Positions 30,081 to 39,166 of a stretch of 64,000 nucleotides of DNA are shown here, in pieces. The notes under the pieces were generated by a model. The model saw only the letters and a program-made list of their open reading frames with translations. It was not told the DNA's origin and did not search any database. Both the position numbers and the translations under genes were made by a program. Each line of letters starts with the position of its first letter. Position 1 is the stretch's first letter. The stretch comes from Roseovarius sp. 217 (lineage in GTDB: Bacteria > Pseudomonadota > Alphaproteobacteria > Rhodobacterales > Rhodobacteraceae): contig NZ_CH902584.1 of NCBI RefSeq assembly GCF_000152845.1, positions 295,239 to 359,238 on the forward strand, in the 5' to 3' direction.

Positions 30081-30726
30081 CCACCACGATCACGACGACT
30101 ATCACCACGAGGGCATGAGCTCCTCGGGTCATCCCTATCGCGCCGACAATGACGGCCCGCTGACCTATTGGCAGCGCATGGAAATTGCCGTTCGTGAGTT
30201 GTTGGTGGAAAAATCTCACCTGATCCCTGCTCAGATAGCCACTCAGATCGAGGTCATGGACGCCCGCAGCCCCGCAAATGGTGCAGCGGTTGTCGCGCGG
30301 GCGTGGATTGATCCCGATTTCAAGGCGCGCTTGCTCGCTGATGCCTCTGCCGCAAGCCGCGAGATGGGATTCGATATCGGCCCGCTCAACCTGATTGCTG
30401 TCGAGAATACCGCAGACGCGCATAATCTGATCGTCTGCACTCTCTGTTCCTGTTACCCCCGGAACCTCTTGGGCCTGCCGCCCGACTGGTACAAAACTCG
30501 CGAATACCGCAGCCGCGCAGTGCGCGAGCCGCGCGCTGTGTTGCGGGAATTCGGTCTTGATTTGGCTGAGAGTGTCGCGGTTCGGGTTCACGACAGCACC
30601 GCCGACATGCGCTATATGGTGTTGCCTGCCCGACCAGAGGGGACCGAAGGACTGAGCCAAGAGCAGTTGGCCAGCCTTGTTACCCGTGATTCAATGATCG
30701 GCACCGGCCTGCCTCGCCAACCCTGA
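30070..30726 (+). CDS. nitrile hydratase alpha-like / thiocyanate hydrolase gamma-like subunit, cobalt type
   Basis: 218-residue metal-bearing subunit that hydrates a nitrile to an amide, or hydrolyses thiocyanate. The claw motif VCTLCSC (Cys123, Cys126, Cys128) has Thr at the second position, which marks the cobalt type (iron types have Ser). It continues CYPRNLLGLPPDWYK; the Arg after Pro replaces the Trp usual in nitrile hydratases. The N terminus is His/Asp-rich (MPHDHHDHDDYHHEG), a possible cobalt-gathering tail. C terminus RPEGTEGLSQEQLASLVTRD is typical. Substrate unresolved. Confidence 0.8.
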   Translation: MPHDHHDHDDYHHEGMSSSGHPYRADNDGPLTYWQRMEIAVRELLVEKSHLIPAQIATQIEVMDARSPANGAAVVARAWIDPDFKARLLADASAASREMGFDIGPLNLIAVENTADAHNLIVCTLCSCYPRNLLGLPPDWYKTREYRSRAVREPRAVLREFGLDLAESVAVRVHDSTADMRYMVLPARPEGTEGLSQEQLASLVTRDSMIGTGLPRQP

Positions 30727-30758
30727 CCGGACCGAGGGCCAGCCAAGGAGGTGCGGTC

Positions 30759-31155
30759 GTCTTGTCATCGCCCTGCCCACTGACGCCATGGCGCAGGTCT
30801 TTGGGACGGCCCCTGACAACGATCTGCCGGAACCATCGCCGAGCCACCGGTTTCCGCCCCAGACCATTGCGCATGTTGTCCGGCTCTACGCCCGGTTCAA
30901 CTTGGGTCTGCGCGAGGTCGCGCCGGGTCTTGATCATTGGTCACACAAGGGACTCGATAACCGCGCCGCGACCTGCCATCGGCCTTTCCGAAAACGACAG
31001 CGAGTCATCTGGGGTCTCCGATTACCAGTCGGAGTGAAACGTTTCGCGACCATCGGCTCGACGTATGCGAGGCCTGGACATCAGCGGCAAACGTCGTGTG
31101 ATCGACGAACAACAGGTCAGACTTGGCAAACCCGGTGGGTTAACGTGACAAGACC
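30759..31155 (+). mobile_element. decayed IS6-family element with core-deleted transposase (copy 1)
   Basis: The plus-strand frame reads HRFPPQTIAHVVRLYARFNL, the N-terminal HTH of IS6/IS26-type transposases, and soon after it LDNRAATCHRPFRKRQR, matching the C-terminal NRAENSHxPxRxRER motif. The DDE core between them is missing. GTCTTGTCA (30759-30767) and GGTTAACGTGACAAGACC (31138-31155) look like a worn left and an intact right terminal inverted repeat. With copy 2 it brackets the 31.3-42.2 kb block. The rest of the 30727-31301 gap shows nothing I can assign. Confidence 0.7.
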
Positions 31156-31301
31156 TTTGGCGCACATCTCGCCACTTGGGTGGACCCACATCCTTCTCAC
31201 CAGAGAATAGACGTTGCCCAAAAGGTGATCAAACCGCGTTGGTGTAGGATTCTGAACGCTCCGGCATCAGATCCGATATCGGTGATAGGCGTAAGCGAGG
31301 C

Positions 31302-33335
31302 TTAAGCCACCGAACAAAGCCGCAAGGCGTCAAAAACCGCCGCGTGGATATTGCGTGACGACTGCGCATCGCCGATGCGGTAAAGCTCATACCCTTTGCC
31401 GTGTCTGGGTTGGGGCGTAAGGTTCTTGAGCGCATGAAGGTCTGTGACCCCATCATTGGCCGATTGCCTGCGCAGTTCCTCGAACATCTCATTCATCGGT
31501 ATCGTGCCCATTTCGACGATCACCTGATCATAGAGGGTCTGTTCGATGGCATGGGTCAGCTCGTTCATTAATGTCGCCTGTAGCTTGTTGCCTTTGCGCG
31601 CGACGCCGATCAGCCGCAGGTTGCCCTCGGGACGCAGGCCAGACTTGGCAAACTCTTTGTGCCAGCGCGTGGACTCCGGATAGACGAGATCCTGACCGAT
31701 GTTCACATCGATGGTCGCTAGCCGCACATTCGCCCCTTCCGCCTGCGCACTCTGCGCAGCCAACAACGCCGGATGTCGGCCGGTGTTATCCCAGATCAGG
31801 ACATCCCCAACCGGCGTGACCTGCCGACCTACGATGTCCCATGCCGAATGCACCAGATCATCCCCTGCGCCAAATTCGGTTTGCGGGATGCCGCCCGTTG
31901 CCAGAATGACCAGATCAGGATTGAGCGCGGCGACACTTTCCGCGTCCATGTAGCGGTTGCATTCCACCGCGACGCGCAGAATTTCCAACTCGGCCAAACG
32001 CCAATCAATGATACCAATCAGATCTCGTCGCCAATCCGCTGCGGCCATAAGCACCTGACCACCCGGCTGCGCGGCCGCTTCGAAGAGGCGGACGTTGTGA
32101 CCACGTTCCGCCAAAACCCGCGCCGCTTCCAACCCGGCAGGGCCAGCCCCCACAACAACGGCATCGCGCGGGGTTTGTGTGCGTTCAATGCGGTGGCCAA
32201 TCGTCAACTCGCGTCCGGTTGATGCGTTATGGAGGCATTTGGGGCGATGCTGTGACTGGCAATGACCGGCCCCGACACATGGCCGTATCCGGTGCTCTTC
32301 CCCGCGCATAAGTTTGTTCACCATATGCGGGTCTGCGATATGCGGGCGGGTCAGCCCCGCCATATCCACATGCCCCTCGGAGACGGCAAAGCGTGCCGAG
32401 GCCATGTCGGAGAGTTTCGCCGCGTGGAAAACCGGCAGCTTCACCTCGCGTTTAAACCGGCCAACGGCCGCCACCCAAGGGGCTGCTGGCATGCCCATGC
32501 CGGGGAACACTTCTTCCGACAGCGACCGAGAAGTGTCCATTGACCCGAAAAGCGCATTGAAAAAATCGACAGAGCCTTCACGCTCAAGGATCTGCGCCGC
32601 CGCCAGGCAGTCCTCTGCAGACAGTTCGCCGTCAATGCCCTCGTCCACCACATAGCGCATGCCAACGATAAAATCACCGCTGACATTGCGACGGATTTCG
32701 TCATGCACCATCAAGGCAAATCTCACCCGGTTCTCCAAAGACCCGCCAAACCGGTCTGTGCGGTGGTTTGTCTTGGGTGACAGGAACTGTCCGATCATAT
32801 GTCCGGCAGCAAGTGTTTCGATCCCGTCCAGCCCGCCTTCCTCGCAGCGGCGCGCGGCCTGACCATAGGCTTTGACCACCCGCGCGATATCGTGCTCATC
32901 CATCTCTCGGGGGATGCCACGGTGCAATGTCTCGCGGATCGGAGACGGGCCAATCGGCGGCAGCCAATCCTGCGCATAGGGATCACCCCGCCGCCCGAGA
33001 TGTGTGATCTGGCACATCAACGCCGCGCCTTGCGCATGCATCCGCTCTGCAAAGCGTTGCAGATGCGGAATGATCAGGTCGGTGCCGACATTGAGCTGCT
33101 GAAAGATGTTTGGGCTGTCGATGTCGACATTCGACGACCCACCAAACATTGAAAGTGCAATGCCGCCCCGTGCCTTTTCTTCGTGGTAGGCCTGATAGGC
33201 CTCCTGCGGAAAGCCATCTTTCTCCAGCCCGCAGGCATGCGATGTGCTCATGATCCGATTGCGCAGAACCAGCTTTTTAATCTGGAGCGGTTGCAGCAGC
33301 GGGTCTTTCGCGCGGATGGGGCTCTGGATGGCCAT
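31302..33335 (-). CDS. TMADH/2,4-dienoyl-CoA-reductase family flavoenzyme, DgcA/StcD-like demethylase
   Basis: 677-residue two-part flavoenzyme: an N-terminal FMN TIM barrel (Old Yellow family; ITHLGRRGDPY, NHRTDRFGGSLENRVRFAL) and a C-terminal FAD/NAD domain (AVVVGAGPAGLEAARVL at about 392-408). The linker IRPCVGAGHC...CLHNASTGRE resembles the Fe-S region of dimethylglycine and N-methylproline demethylases. Cysteines are 353, 359 and 367, and the last loop is shorter than in those relatives. The start at 33335 gives a normal N terminus. It sits next to an amino acid importer, consistent with N-methyl amino acid catabolism. Substrate is inferred. Confidence 0.75.
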   Translation of the reverse strand: MAIQSPIRAKDPLLQPLQIKKLVLRNRIMSTSHACGLEKDGFPQEAYQAYHEEKARGGIALSMFGGSSNVDIDSPNIFQQLNVGTDLIIPHLQRFAERMHAQGAALMCQITHLGRRGDPYAQDWLPPIGPSPIRETLHRGIPREMDEHDIARVVKAYGQAARRCEEGGLDGIETLAAGHMIGQFLSPKTNHRTDRFGGSLENRVRFALMVHDEIRRNVSGDFIVGMRYVVDEGIDGELSAEDCLAAAQILEREGSVDFFNALFGSMDTSRSLSEEVFPGMGMPAAPWVAAVGRFKREVKLPVFHAAKLSDMASARFAVSEGHVDMAGLTRPHIADPHMVNKLMRGEEHRIRPCVGAGHCQSQHRPKCLHNASTGRELTIGHRIERTQTPRDAVVVGAGPAGLEAARVLAERGHNVRLFEAAAQPGGQVLMAAADWRRDLIGIIDWRLAELEILRVAVECNRYMDAESVAALNPDLVILATGGIPQTEFGAGDDLVHSAWDIVGRQVTPVGDVLIWDNTGRHPALLAAQSAQAEGANVRLATIDVNIGQDLVYPESTRWHKEFAKSGLRPEGNLRLIGVARKGNKLQATLMNELTHAIEQTLYDQVIVEMGTIPMNEMFEELRRQSANDGVTDLHALKNLTPQPRHGKGYELYRIGDAQSSRNIHAAVFDALRLCSVA

Positions 33336-33404
33336 GGCATAAACTCCGGTTGGGACGCGGCCGTGCAGGCCCGTCAAATTGTCGACTATCGTTCAGGGTC
33401 GGGA

Positions 33405-34166
33405 TCAGAGCACTTTGGACAGGAATTCCTGCGTGCGCGGATCTTGCGGTGTTTCAAAGATTTGCGACGGCGGGCCACTTTCCACGATACGCCCTGCATC
33501 GGTGAAATAGACCCGGTCCGATATCTCGCGGGCAAAGCCCATCTCGTGGGTGACCAACATGCACGTCATCCCGTCCATCGCTAGATCCCTGATGGTCACA
33601 AGCACTTCTTTGACCGTTTCGGGGTCGAGTGCTGCCGTCACCTCATCGAATAACATCACGTCGGGCCGCATGCACAGGCTGCGGGCGATGGCGACACGCT
33701 GTTGCTGACCGCCCGACAGTTCCGCAGGATAGGCGTTTTCCTTATCCTTCAACTTGACCTTGGCCAGCAGGGCGCGGGCCCGCTCCTCGACCTCTGTGCG
33801 GTTTTCCCTGAGCACCAGCAGCGGCGCCATCATCACGTTTTGCAAAACAGTGCGGTGCGGAAAGAGGTTGTATTGCTGAAACACAATCCCGACCTTGCGC
33901 CGCAGCGCCAGCTTGTCGAGCTTTGCATCATGCACCTCAATCCCTTCGACCTTTACCGATCCCTTGCTGACCGGGGTTAGCCCGTTGATCGTGCGGATCA
34001 GGGTAGATTTACCTGAACCCGACGGTCCGATGATACAGACCACTTCACCCTTCATGACGTCGATATCGATGCCTTTGAGCACTTCAAGGCTACCAAAGCT
34101 CTTGTGGACACCGTGCAAGGCCACGATCGGCTGTTCGACGGTCCAGTTTCCGGTGGGGGACATCAT
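33405..34166 (-). CDS. polar amino acid ABC transporter ATP-binding protein
   Basis: 253-residue ATPase of the GlnQ/HisP group. Walker A is GPSGSGKST, the Q-loop [17 protein letters not shown] is diagnostic of amino acid importers, the signature is LSGGQQQRV, Walker B is [12 protein letters not shown] and the H-loop is VTHEM. ATG at 34166 lies 8 bases after AGGAG; ATG 34163 is an alternative. Last transport gene of the operon 35776-33405. Confidence 0.92.
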   Translation of the reverse strand: MMSPTGNWTVEQPIVALHGVHKSFGSLEVLKGIDIDVMKGEVVCIIGPSGSGKSTLIRTINGLTPVSKGSVKVEGIEVHDAKLDKLALRRKVGIVFQQYNLFPHRTVLQNVMMAPLLVLRENRTEVEERARALLAKVKLKDKENAYPAELSGGQQQRVAIARSLCMRPDVMLFDEVTAALDPETVKEVLVTIRDLAMDGMTCMLVTHEMGFAREISDRVYFTDAGRIVESGPPSQIFETPQDPRTQEFLSKVL

Positions 34167-34180
34167 CGTCAAGTCTCCTG

Positions 34181-34981
34181 TCAGGACCCAGTGGCGAAGC
34201 GTTTTTCAAGCCGACGGGTGCAAATTGATATCGGATAGATGACGACAAAGAAGATCGTCATCAGAAAGAGGTAGAAAGGGATCAGGAACTCGGGACGCGA
34301 CCCTGCCGCTTCCATGGCTGCCTGTGTGTTGCCAAGCGCCTCGTTGACGCCAAGGATTGCCGCCATCGGCGTCATCAAGGTCAGCAGCGCGTACCAGTTC
34401 ATCCACGGCGGAAGCATCCGGCGGATACATTGCGGCAAGATGATATGACGAAGCGTCTGACCGCGCGTAAATGCAAGGCTCTCAGCACTTTCCCATTGGC
34501 CAGAAGGGATCGACGCCACCGCTCCGCGAAGAATTTCCGAGACATTCGCCATGACCGGCAAGGAAAAGCCGAAAGTGGCCTTAAGCCAGTCGGGAACCAT
34601 CACCTTGTCTCCACCCGGCAGCGTGATCTGAAACGGCACAAGAAACATGATCGCAAATAAGATTACCAGCCAAGGTGAGTTGCGAAAGAGGTTCGTGACC
34701 AGCTTGGCAGGGAGCCGGATCAGGGTGACTGGGCTAATCTGCATAAAGCCCAAGATCACACCACTAACCGTGGCCAGCGCCATAGCCAGAACGCTCATCA
34801 CCAAGTTCAACCCAAACCCTTTGAGGATAAACGGCACCCAGGTGATCAGCGTGGCCAACGCCGAAGGGCGTCCGGTTGACCCATCTTGTGCCATAGCGGC
34901 CAATGTAGCCAGAACGCATAGCCCTGCCGCAAGAACGGGGGCCCGCCACGTCAGACGGGAAACGGTCCAATTCGGCGTCAT
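34181..34981 (-). CDS. amino acid ABC transporter permease (HisM/GlnP type)
   Basis: 266-residue inner-membrane permease with five or so hydrophobic helices. The EAA loop appears around [29 protein letters not shown], typical of the polar amino acid family. An N-terminal hydrophobic segment ([16 protein letters not shown]) resembles a signal anchor. Its start overlaps the stop of the companion permease (ATGA), so the two should form a heterodimer. Confidence 0.9.
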   Translation of the reverse strand: MTPNWTVSRLTWRAPVLAAGLCVLATLAAMAQDGSTGRPSALATLITWVPFILKGFGLNLVMSVLAMALATVSGVILGFMQISPVTLIRLPAKLVTNLFRNSPWLVILFAIMFLVPFQITLPGGDKVMVPDWLKATFGFSLPVMANVSEILRGAVASIPSGQWESAESLAFTRGQTLRHIILPQCIRRMLPPWMNWYALLTLMTPMAAILGVNEALGNTQAAMEAAGSRPEFLIPFYLFLMTIFFVVIYPISICTRRLEKRFATGS

Positions 34982-35742
34982 TGTCCGTACCCCGGCAGTG
35001 CTATTTTACGCTCGATCATGGTCATGATCCGCGCGATGATCGCAATCAGAACGATGTAATAGCCAAAGAGAAGCAGCATCATTTCTGGCACGTTCACGCT
35101 GTCCGACCAGATGCCGCTTAGCGAATACGTGATCTCGGGAACCGCAATCACATAGGCCAGCGATGACGTCTTGGCCAGCGAGACGATGTTGTTGGTGAGC
35201 GCGGGCAGGCAGATGCGCAAGGCCAGCGGAAAGGTCACGTAGACAAATATCTTGAACCCGGAAAAGCCGAGCGACTCCGCCGCCTCTTTCGTCGAGGCTG
35301 GCACCGCCTCGATACCGGAACGAAAAATCTCGACGTTATAGCTGCCGCCAAAAATGCCGATGGCAATGACCGCCCACCCAAACGACCCAATTGCAGGCTC
35401 GTACCAACCGCCCATATCCACCTGCGGGGTGATCGCACCGAGCCCGAAGTAAAAGAACAAAAGCTGCACGATGGGGGGCGTGTTGCGAAAAATCTCGATA
35501 TAGGCCGACACCATCCAACGTATGATCCGCAGCCGTGATGTTTGCGCACCCGCACCGATCACACCGATCACCAACGAAACCGCGATGATCGCCGTGATAA
35601 GTTTGACCGAAACCCACATCCCCTCGACCAGCCGACCCCAGTCATAGGAGTTGTAAAACGGCGAGAAGTTAAGCCCGGTGGTGTCGTATAGCCGTTCAAA
35701 GAACGGCGCGATAAGGTCCAGCACGCGTGTTATCCTGTCCAA
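34978..35742 (-). CDS. amino acid ABC transporter permease (HisQ/GlnP type)
   Basis: 254-residue permease. YIEIFRNTPPIVQLLFFYFGLG is the family's hallmark segment, and the EAA loop is KEAAESLGFSGFKIFVYVTFPLALRICLPA. Helices continue to LFGYYIVLIAIIARIMTMIE. It follows the solute-binding gene across a 33-base gap filled by a GC hairpin and is coupled by ATGA to the second permease. Confidence 0.92.
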   Translation of the reverse strand: MDRITRVLDLIAPFFERLYDTTGLNFSPFYNSYDWGRLVEGMWVSVKLITAIIAVSLVIGVIGAGAQTSRLRIIRWMVSAYIEIFRNTPPIVQLLFFYFGLGAITPQVDMGGWYEPAIGSFGWAVIAIGIFGGSYNVEIFRSGIEAVPASTKEAAESLGFSGFKIFVYVTFPLALRICLPALTNNIVSLAKTSSLAYVIAVPEITYSLSGIWSDSVNVPEMMLLLFGYYIVLIAIIARIMTMIERKIALPGYGQ

Positions 35743-35747
35743 AGGTC

Positions 35748-35766
35748 GGGGGGATGTTACCCCCCC
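35748..35766 (-). other. G/C stem-loop between solute-binding and permease genes
   Basis: GGGGGG (35748-35753) faces a run of nine C (35760-35768) across a short loop, filling the gap between the binding-protein stop and the permease start. Such hairpins commonly protect or attenuate, giving more binding protein than permease. The nine-base C run could also slip in length. Confidence 0.55.
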
Positions 35767-35775
35767 CCGGTATCA

Positions 35776-36618
35776 TCAATTGTCGAGATAAGAATTGTCG
35801 TACTGCAACTGCTCGTGCAGCGCGGCAAGCCACGGCGACGCCTTGACGCCCCATTTCTTTTCAAGCTCAATCAGCGTGCCGTCCTTGTGCCAGTTATAGG
35901 CCATGCCGGACATGAAAGCGCCCCAGATGCCGTCCTTTTCCTCAAGCGGCACAGCAACGCCCCACGGGTTGGAAAACACCGTGTCTACAGGCATTTCATA
36001 GCCGTCCCATTCGCCACTTGCGATGTCTGCCGCAATCGAAGTGTCGTCATAAACCCATGCCAGGCATTTGCCCGAACGCAGCGCTTCCTTCGCTTCGGTG
36101 TTGCCGCCAAAGGCCACGACATTCGCACCAAACTCGACTTCCGCGATCTTGTTGTAGAACACGCCCTGCTTGCCGCAAACCGGCTTGCCCTTGATATCAT
36201 CCCAAGAAGAGATGACACCTTCTTTGGCCATGAGGGTGGGACCAGAGGTCCAATACGCAGGCTCGATGATGCCTACGACCTTGCGGCGGTCAGGGCGGTC
36301 GGACATGGCACCAATCAGCAGGTCAACCTTGCCCTGTTGCAAGAATTCCATCCGATTGGCCGAGGAAATCACCACGGTTTCCAAGGTCACGCCCATACGG
36401 TCGGCGACCGTTTGGGCGAGGTCGACCTCGATGCCTTGAATGGTGCCCTCTGGCGCACGAAAGGCCCAGGGTTTGAACGCGCCCTGAACGCCGACGCGCA
36501 GCACACCACGCTCCAACACTTCTTTGAAACGGTCGTTTACGACGTCTTGGGCAAAGCTCGCTGTCGCAGTCAGTGCAGTGATTGCGATCGTACCGAGCAG
36601 TGTTTTTAGAGTGATCAT
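35776..36618 (-). CDS. amino acid ABC transporter solute-binding protein (family 3)
   Basis: 280-residue periplasmic protein. The signal peptide MITLKTLLGTIAITALTATASFAQD is followed by the SBP-bac-3 domain (GVLRVGVQGAFKPWAF, IQGIEVDLAQTVADRMGV, GKVDLLIGAMSDRPDRRK). A cysteine pair (GKPVCGKQ and SGKCLAW) could form a disulfide. The start at 36618 is chosen for the signal peptide. First gene of the importer operon; the ligand is likely an amino acid or its N-methyl derivative given the neighbours. Confidence 0.9.
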   Translation of the reverse strand: MITLKTLLGTIAITALTATASFAQDVVNDRFKEVLERGVLRVGVQGAFKPWAFRAPEGTIQGIEVDLAQTVADRMGVTLETVVISSANRMEFLQQGKVDLLIGAMSDRPDRRKVVGIIEPAYWTSGPTLMAKEGVISSWDDIKGKPVCGKQGVFYNKIAEVEFGANVVAFGGNTEAKEALRSGKCLAWVYDDTSIAADIASGEWDGYEMPVDTVFSNPWGVAVPLEEKDGIWGAFMSGMAYNWHKDGTLIELEKKWGVKASPWLAALHEQLQYDNSYLDN

Positions 36619-36667
36619 TGGTCTCTCCTTGTTGGGGTCTCTACCGTTAATTTGCCGGCTTTTCCGG

Positions 36668-38170
36668 TTATCTCCTGTGATCCGAAGGCGCACAGAATTC
36701 GGTTTCCTGTCGGGCCAGAAATGCCGCGACCTGATGATCTTTTTCCGCACTGGACCAGCCGAACAGCGGGGCAACAGTGTCGGCCACCCGTGCCGCGTCC
36801 TCGCCGCTGATCAACCCGTGCCAGATGGCTCCGGTGCGCCGGGTCAACACCGAATAGAGGTCTGGCGCATGTTCGTGGGTCACGGCGTACTCGACAGGAT
36901 TTTGGCTAGCTTGGGACACGCCACGCAGGCTGATGGTTGCACGTGGAGGCGGCGGCCCGATCCGTGCTGAAACCTCAGACAACATCCGCCGTCCGGCGCT
37001 GCGCAGGCTCATCACTGGCCCCGCAGTCATCGCCAAAACGTTTTCAAACCCCTGCGGTGCCAGATCATGCACACGGCGTTCGCGCGCGCCCATCGGGCGA
37101 TCTGGGTCTTCGGTGAGAGGGCGCACACCGGCCCAACATTGTTCGATATGGTTTCGCGTCAGGCCGAGCCCCGGTAGCAGATAGTTTGCCTCCGCCAACA
37201 AGAAGGCCACATCGTCAGCATCGGCATGGGCGTTCCGCGCATCCCCCTCGAACAGGGTTTCCGTCGGTCCGAAATAGAAACGATCATCGCCCAATGGCAG
37301 GCCGTAAAACGGATGCCCGCCCCGATGCACCGTCGCTATTCCGCGATTGGCAAAACCATCGGGCAAGCGCAGAATGATATGCGCTCCCTTGGTGCCTCGT
37401 ATCAGCCGCTTACCAAAATTCCCGACCTCGTCAGCCCAGCTTCCGGCCATGTTCAGGACTGCACGGGCCAGAATTTCGGTGTTGCCCTCTGGCCCATCCA
37501 AAGCCATCCGCCATAGCCCAGAGCCGTCGCGTCCGCGCAACTCGGCTCGGGTCATCAACCGCAGTTTGGCCCCATAGGCCTCCGCGTCCAGCGCATTGTC
37601 GATGCAGAGCCGCTCGGGTGCGGAAAACAGGTATTCGCGAAAGCTGACCATGCCGCGAAGCGCGTCCTGATTGCGCAGATTGCGGCCGATGGGATGCGCG
37701 CGCGCGGCATCCGCGTCACGGATCGTACGGTCAAGCGATGGCTCCGACGGCCCGATCAGTTGAAGCAGTCGCAACCCCGCGTCAAGTTGCCAGCGCGGAA
37801 ACGGCCCATCGCGCCAGATTGGAAAGGACAATTCGATGGGCCGTGTCCCGACGTCGGTATCCTGCGACAACTCCGCCCGCGCAGTCATAGCGTCGCGCGC
37901 CATGCCCAACGCGCGCGCAAAGCGGATGGGGTGGCGCAGTGCGTTCCATACCGGATTGGGCGTTTCCAGATAGCGCAATCCGCAATGGAGCATCCGCGAA
38001 GACCGACCGCTGGCCCCCGCGCCCAAGTCTTCTGCCTCGACCAGCAATACCGCGTATCCCGCCCGCGCCAGTTCACGCAAAGCGGCGGTTCCGTTGACGC
38101 CGCCACCGATGATGACAACGTCAAATTCTTGTGCGTCAGACGCGGGACTTGAGCCGGATTTCTGGTTCAT
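36668..38170 (-). CDS. FAD-dependent dehydrogenase of the glycerol-3-phosphate dehydrogenase (GlpD) family
   Basis: 500-residue DAO-fold flavoprotein. FDVVIIGGGVNGTAALREL binds FAD, then ASGRSSRMLHCGLRYLE (the GlpD SS-x-LhGGlRY-like motif), and GTKGAHIILRLP and FYFGPTETLFEGD match GlpD C-lobe motifs. The substrate need not be glycerol-3-phosphate, since the GlpD-family Cys-for-Gly change in LHCGLRY and the amino-compound setting point elsewhere. The start at 38170 trims 14 non-homologous residues. It lies just upstream of the importer operon, in the same direction. Confidence 0.78.
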   Translation of the reverse strand: MNQKSGSSPASDAQEFDVVIIGGGVNGTAALRELARAGYAVLLVEAEDLGAGASGRSSRMLHCGLRYLETPNPVWNALRHPIRFARALGMARDAMTARAELSQDTDVGTRPIELSFPIWRDGPFPRWQLDAGLRLLQLIGPSEPSLDRTIRDADAARAHPIGRNLRNQDALRGMVSFREYLFSAPERLCIDNALDAEAYGAKLRLMTRAELRGRDGSGLWRMALDGPEGNTEILARAVLNMAGSWADEVGNFGKRLIRGTKGAHIILRLPDGFANRGIATVHRGGHPFYGLPLGDDRFYFGPTETLFEGDARNAHADADDVAFLLAEANYLLPGLGLTRNHIEQCWAGVRPLTEDPDRPMGARERRVHDLAPQGFENVLAMTAGPVMSLRSAGRRMLSEVSARIGPPPPRATISLRGVSQASQNPVEYAVTHEHAPDLYSVLTRRTGAIWHGLISGEDAARVADTVAPLFGWSSAEKDHQVAAFLARQETEFCAPSDHRR

Positions 38171-38260
38171 GGACCGTATTAAGAACCAGCGGTCATTAGA
38201 ATCAAAATGCAAAGTTAGCCTTTCAATATACGTTTAGCGCATACTGAAAGGTGTCGCCGC

Positions 38261-39166
38261 CTACCTCATCTGGGCAAGTACCTCATCCCGCAGACTTTCC
38301 GCATGGCCGATCAACTCGGTGGCCAGCACGGTTGGCGTCCGGGTGTCCGGTCGCAGCAATGCAAACCTGCACGGAATCTGAGGAAGAAACGGGCGATAAA
38401 CAATTCTGGGGTCCGGATTGGCCCATGCCGTGAAGGGATCCACCACCGCCAGCCCCAAGCCGCGCTTGACCATGCTGCACATGGTGGCCGACATCGTGGT
38501 TTCGATCAGCTGCTGTGGTACGATCCCCGCGCCCTGCATAATGTCGTCGAAAATGCGGCGAGCGGAAACCGAGACGGTCCAACCGATCAGCGGCTCACGG
38601 CGTAGATGGTCGGGGCGTACGACCTCTTCCTCGGCGAGCGCATGATCGGCGGGAATGGCGGCGATATAGACTGTATCTGCAAAAATCCGTGTTCCAAACC
38701 CGGAGAGCTGGAACGGCGTTTCAGCAAGCCCAAAATCCACTTGCTGGGTCGCAACCCACTTTTCAACGCTGACCGACATGCGCACGTTCAGCTTGATCCG
38801 GGCTTGGGGTCTATCTTTCGAGAACCGCGAAATGACTTCCGGTAGGAAATCCAACCCAAGAGCTGGCAGAGCGGCAATTCTGACACCACCATCCTGCCCC
38901 TCTTCCATCCGACGGCTGAAATCATCCAGTGACGACAGGGACACGAACAACCGTTCCACCTCGTCCAGCAATAAATGCGCTGCATGGGTGGGCACAACAC
39001 GCCCCTTGCGTCGCTCAAACAGCTTCACGCCCACACTGCTTTCCAACTTGTCGATCATGCGGCTGACGGCTGGTTGACTACGGCCCAGATAGTCTGCGGC
39101 ACCAGATACGGTCCCTGACCGCATGACGACTTGAAATGCCTCGTAAACCGATGGATGCAATTTCAT
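38261..39166 (-). CDS. LysR-family transcriptional regulator
   Basis: 301-residue regulator. The N-terminal winged HTH is FQVVMRSGTVSGAADYLGRSQPAVSRMIDKLE, followed by a linker helix and a periplasmic-binding-like effector domain (RIAALPALGLDFLPEVISRF; GLGLAVVDPF). Coupled to the second LysR gene upstream (4-base overlap) and next to the GlpD-like gene, so it probably controls the flavoprotein and importer genes. Effector unknown. Confidence 0.9.
   Translation of the reverse strand: MKLHPSVYEAFQVVMRSGTVSGAADYLGRSQPAVSRMIDKLESSVGVKLFERRKGRVVPTHAAHLLLDEVERLFVSLSSLDDFSRRMEEGQDGGVRIAALPALGLDFLPEVISRFSKDRPQARIKLNVRMSVSVEKWVATQQVDFGLAETPFQLSGFGTRIFADTVYIAAIPADHALAEEEVVRPDHLRREPLIGWTVSVSARRIFDDIMQGAGIVPQQLIETTMSATMCSMVKRGLGLAVVDPFTAWANPDPRIVYRPFLPQIPCRFALLRPDTRTPTVLATELIGHAESLRDEVLAQMR

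Noticed and set aside
30788..31210. 140-codon frame as a functional transposase
   Set aside because: It lacks the DDE catalytic core between the N- and C-terminal fragments, so it is treated as a remnant.
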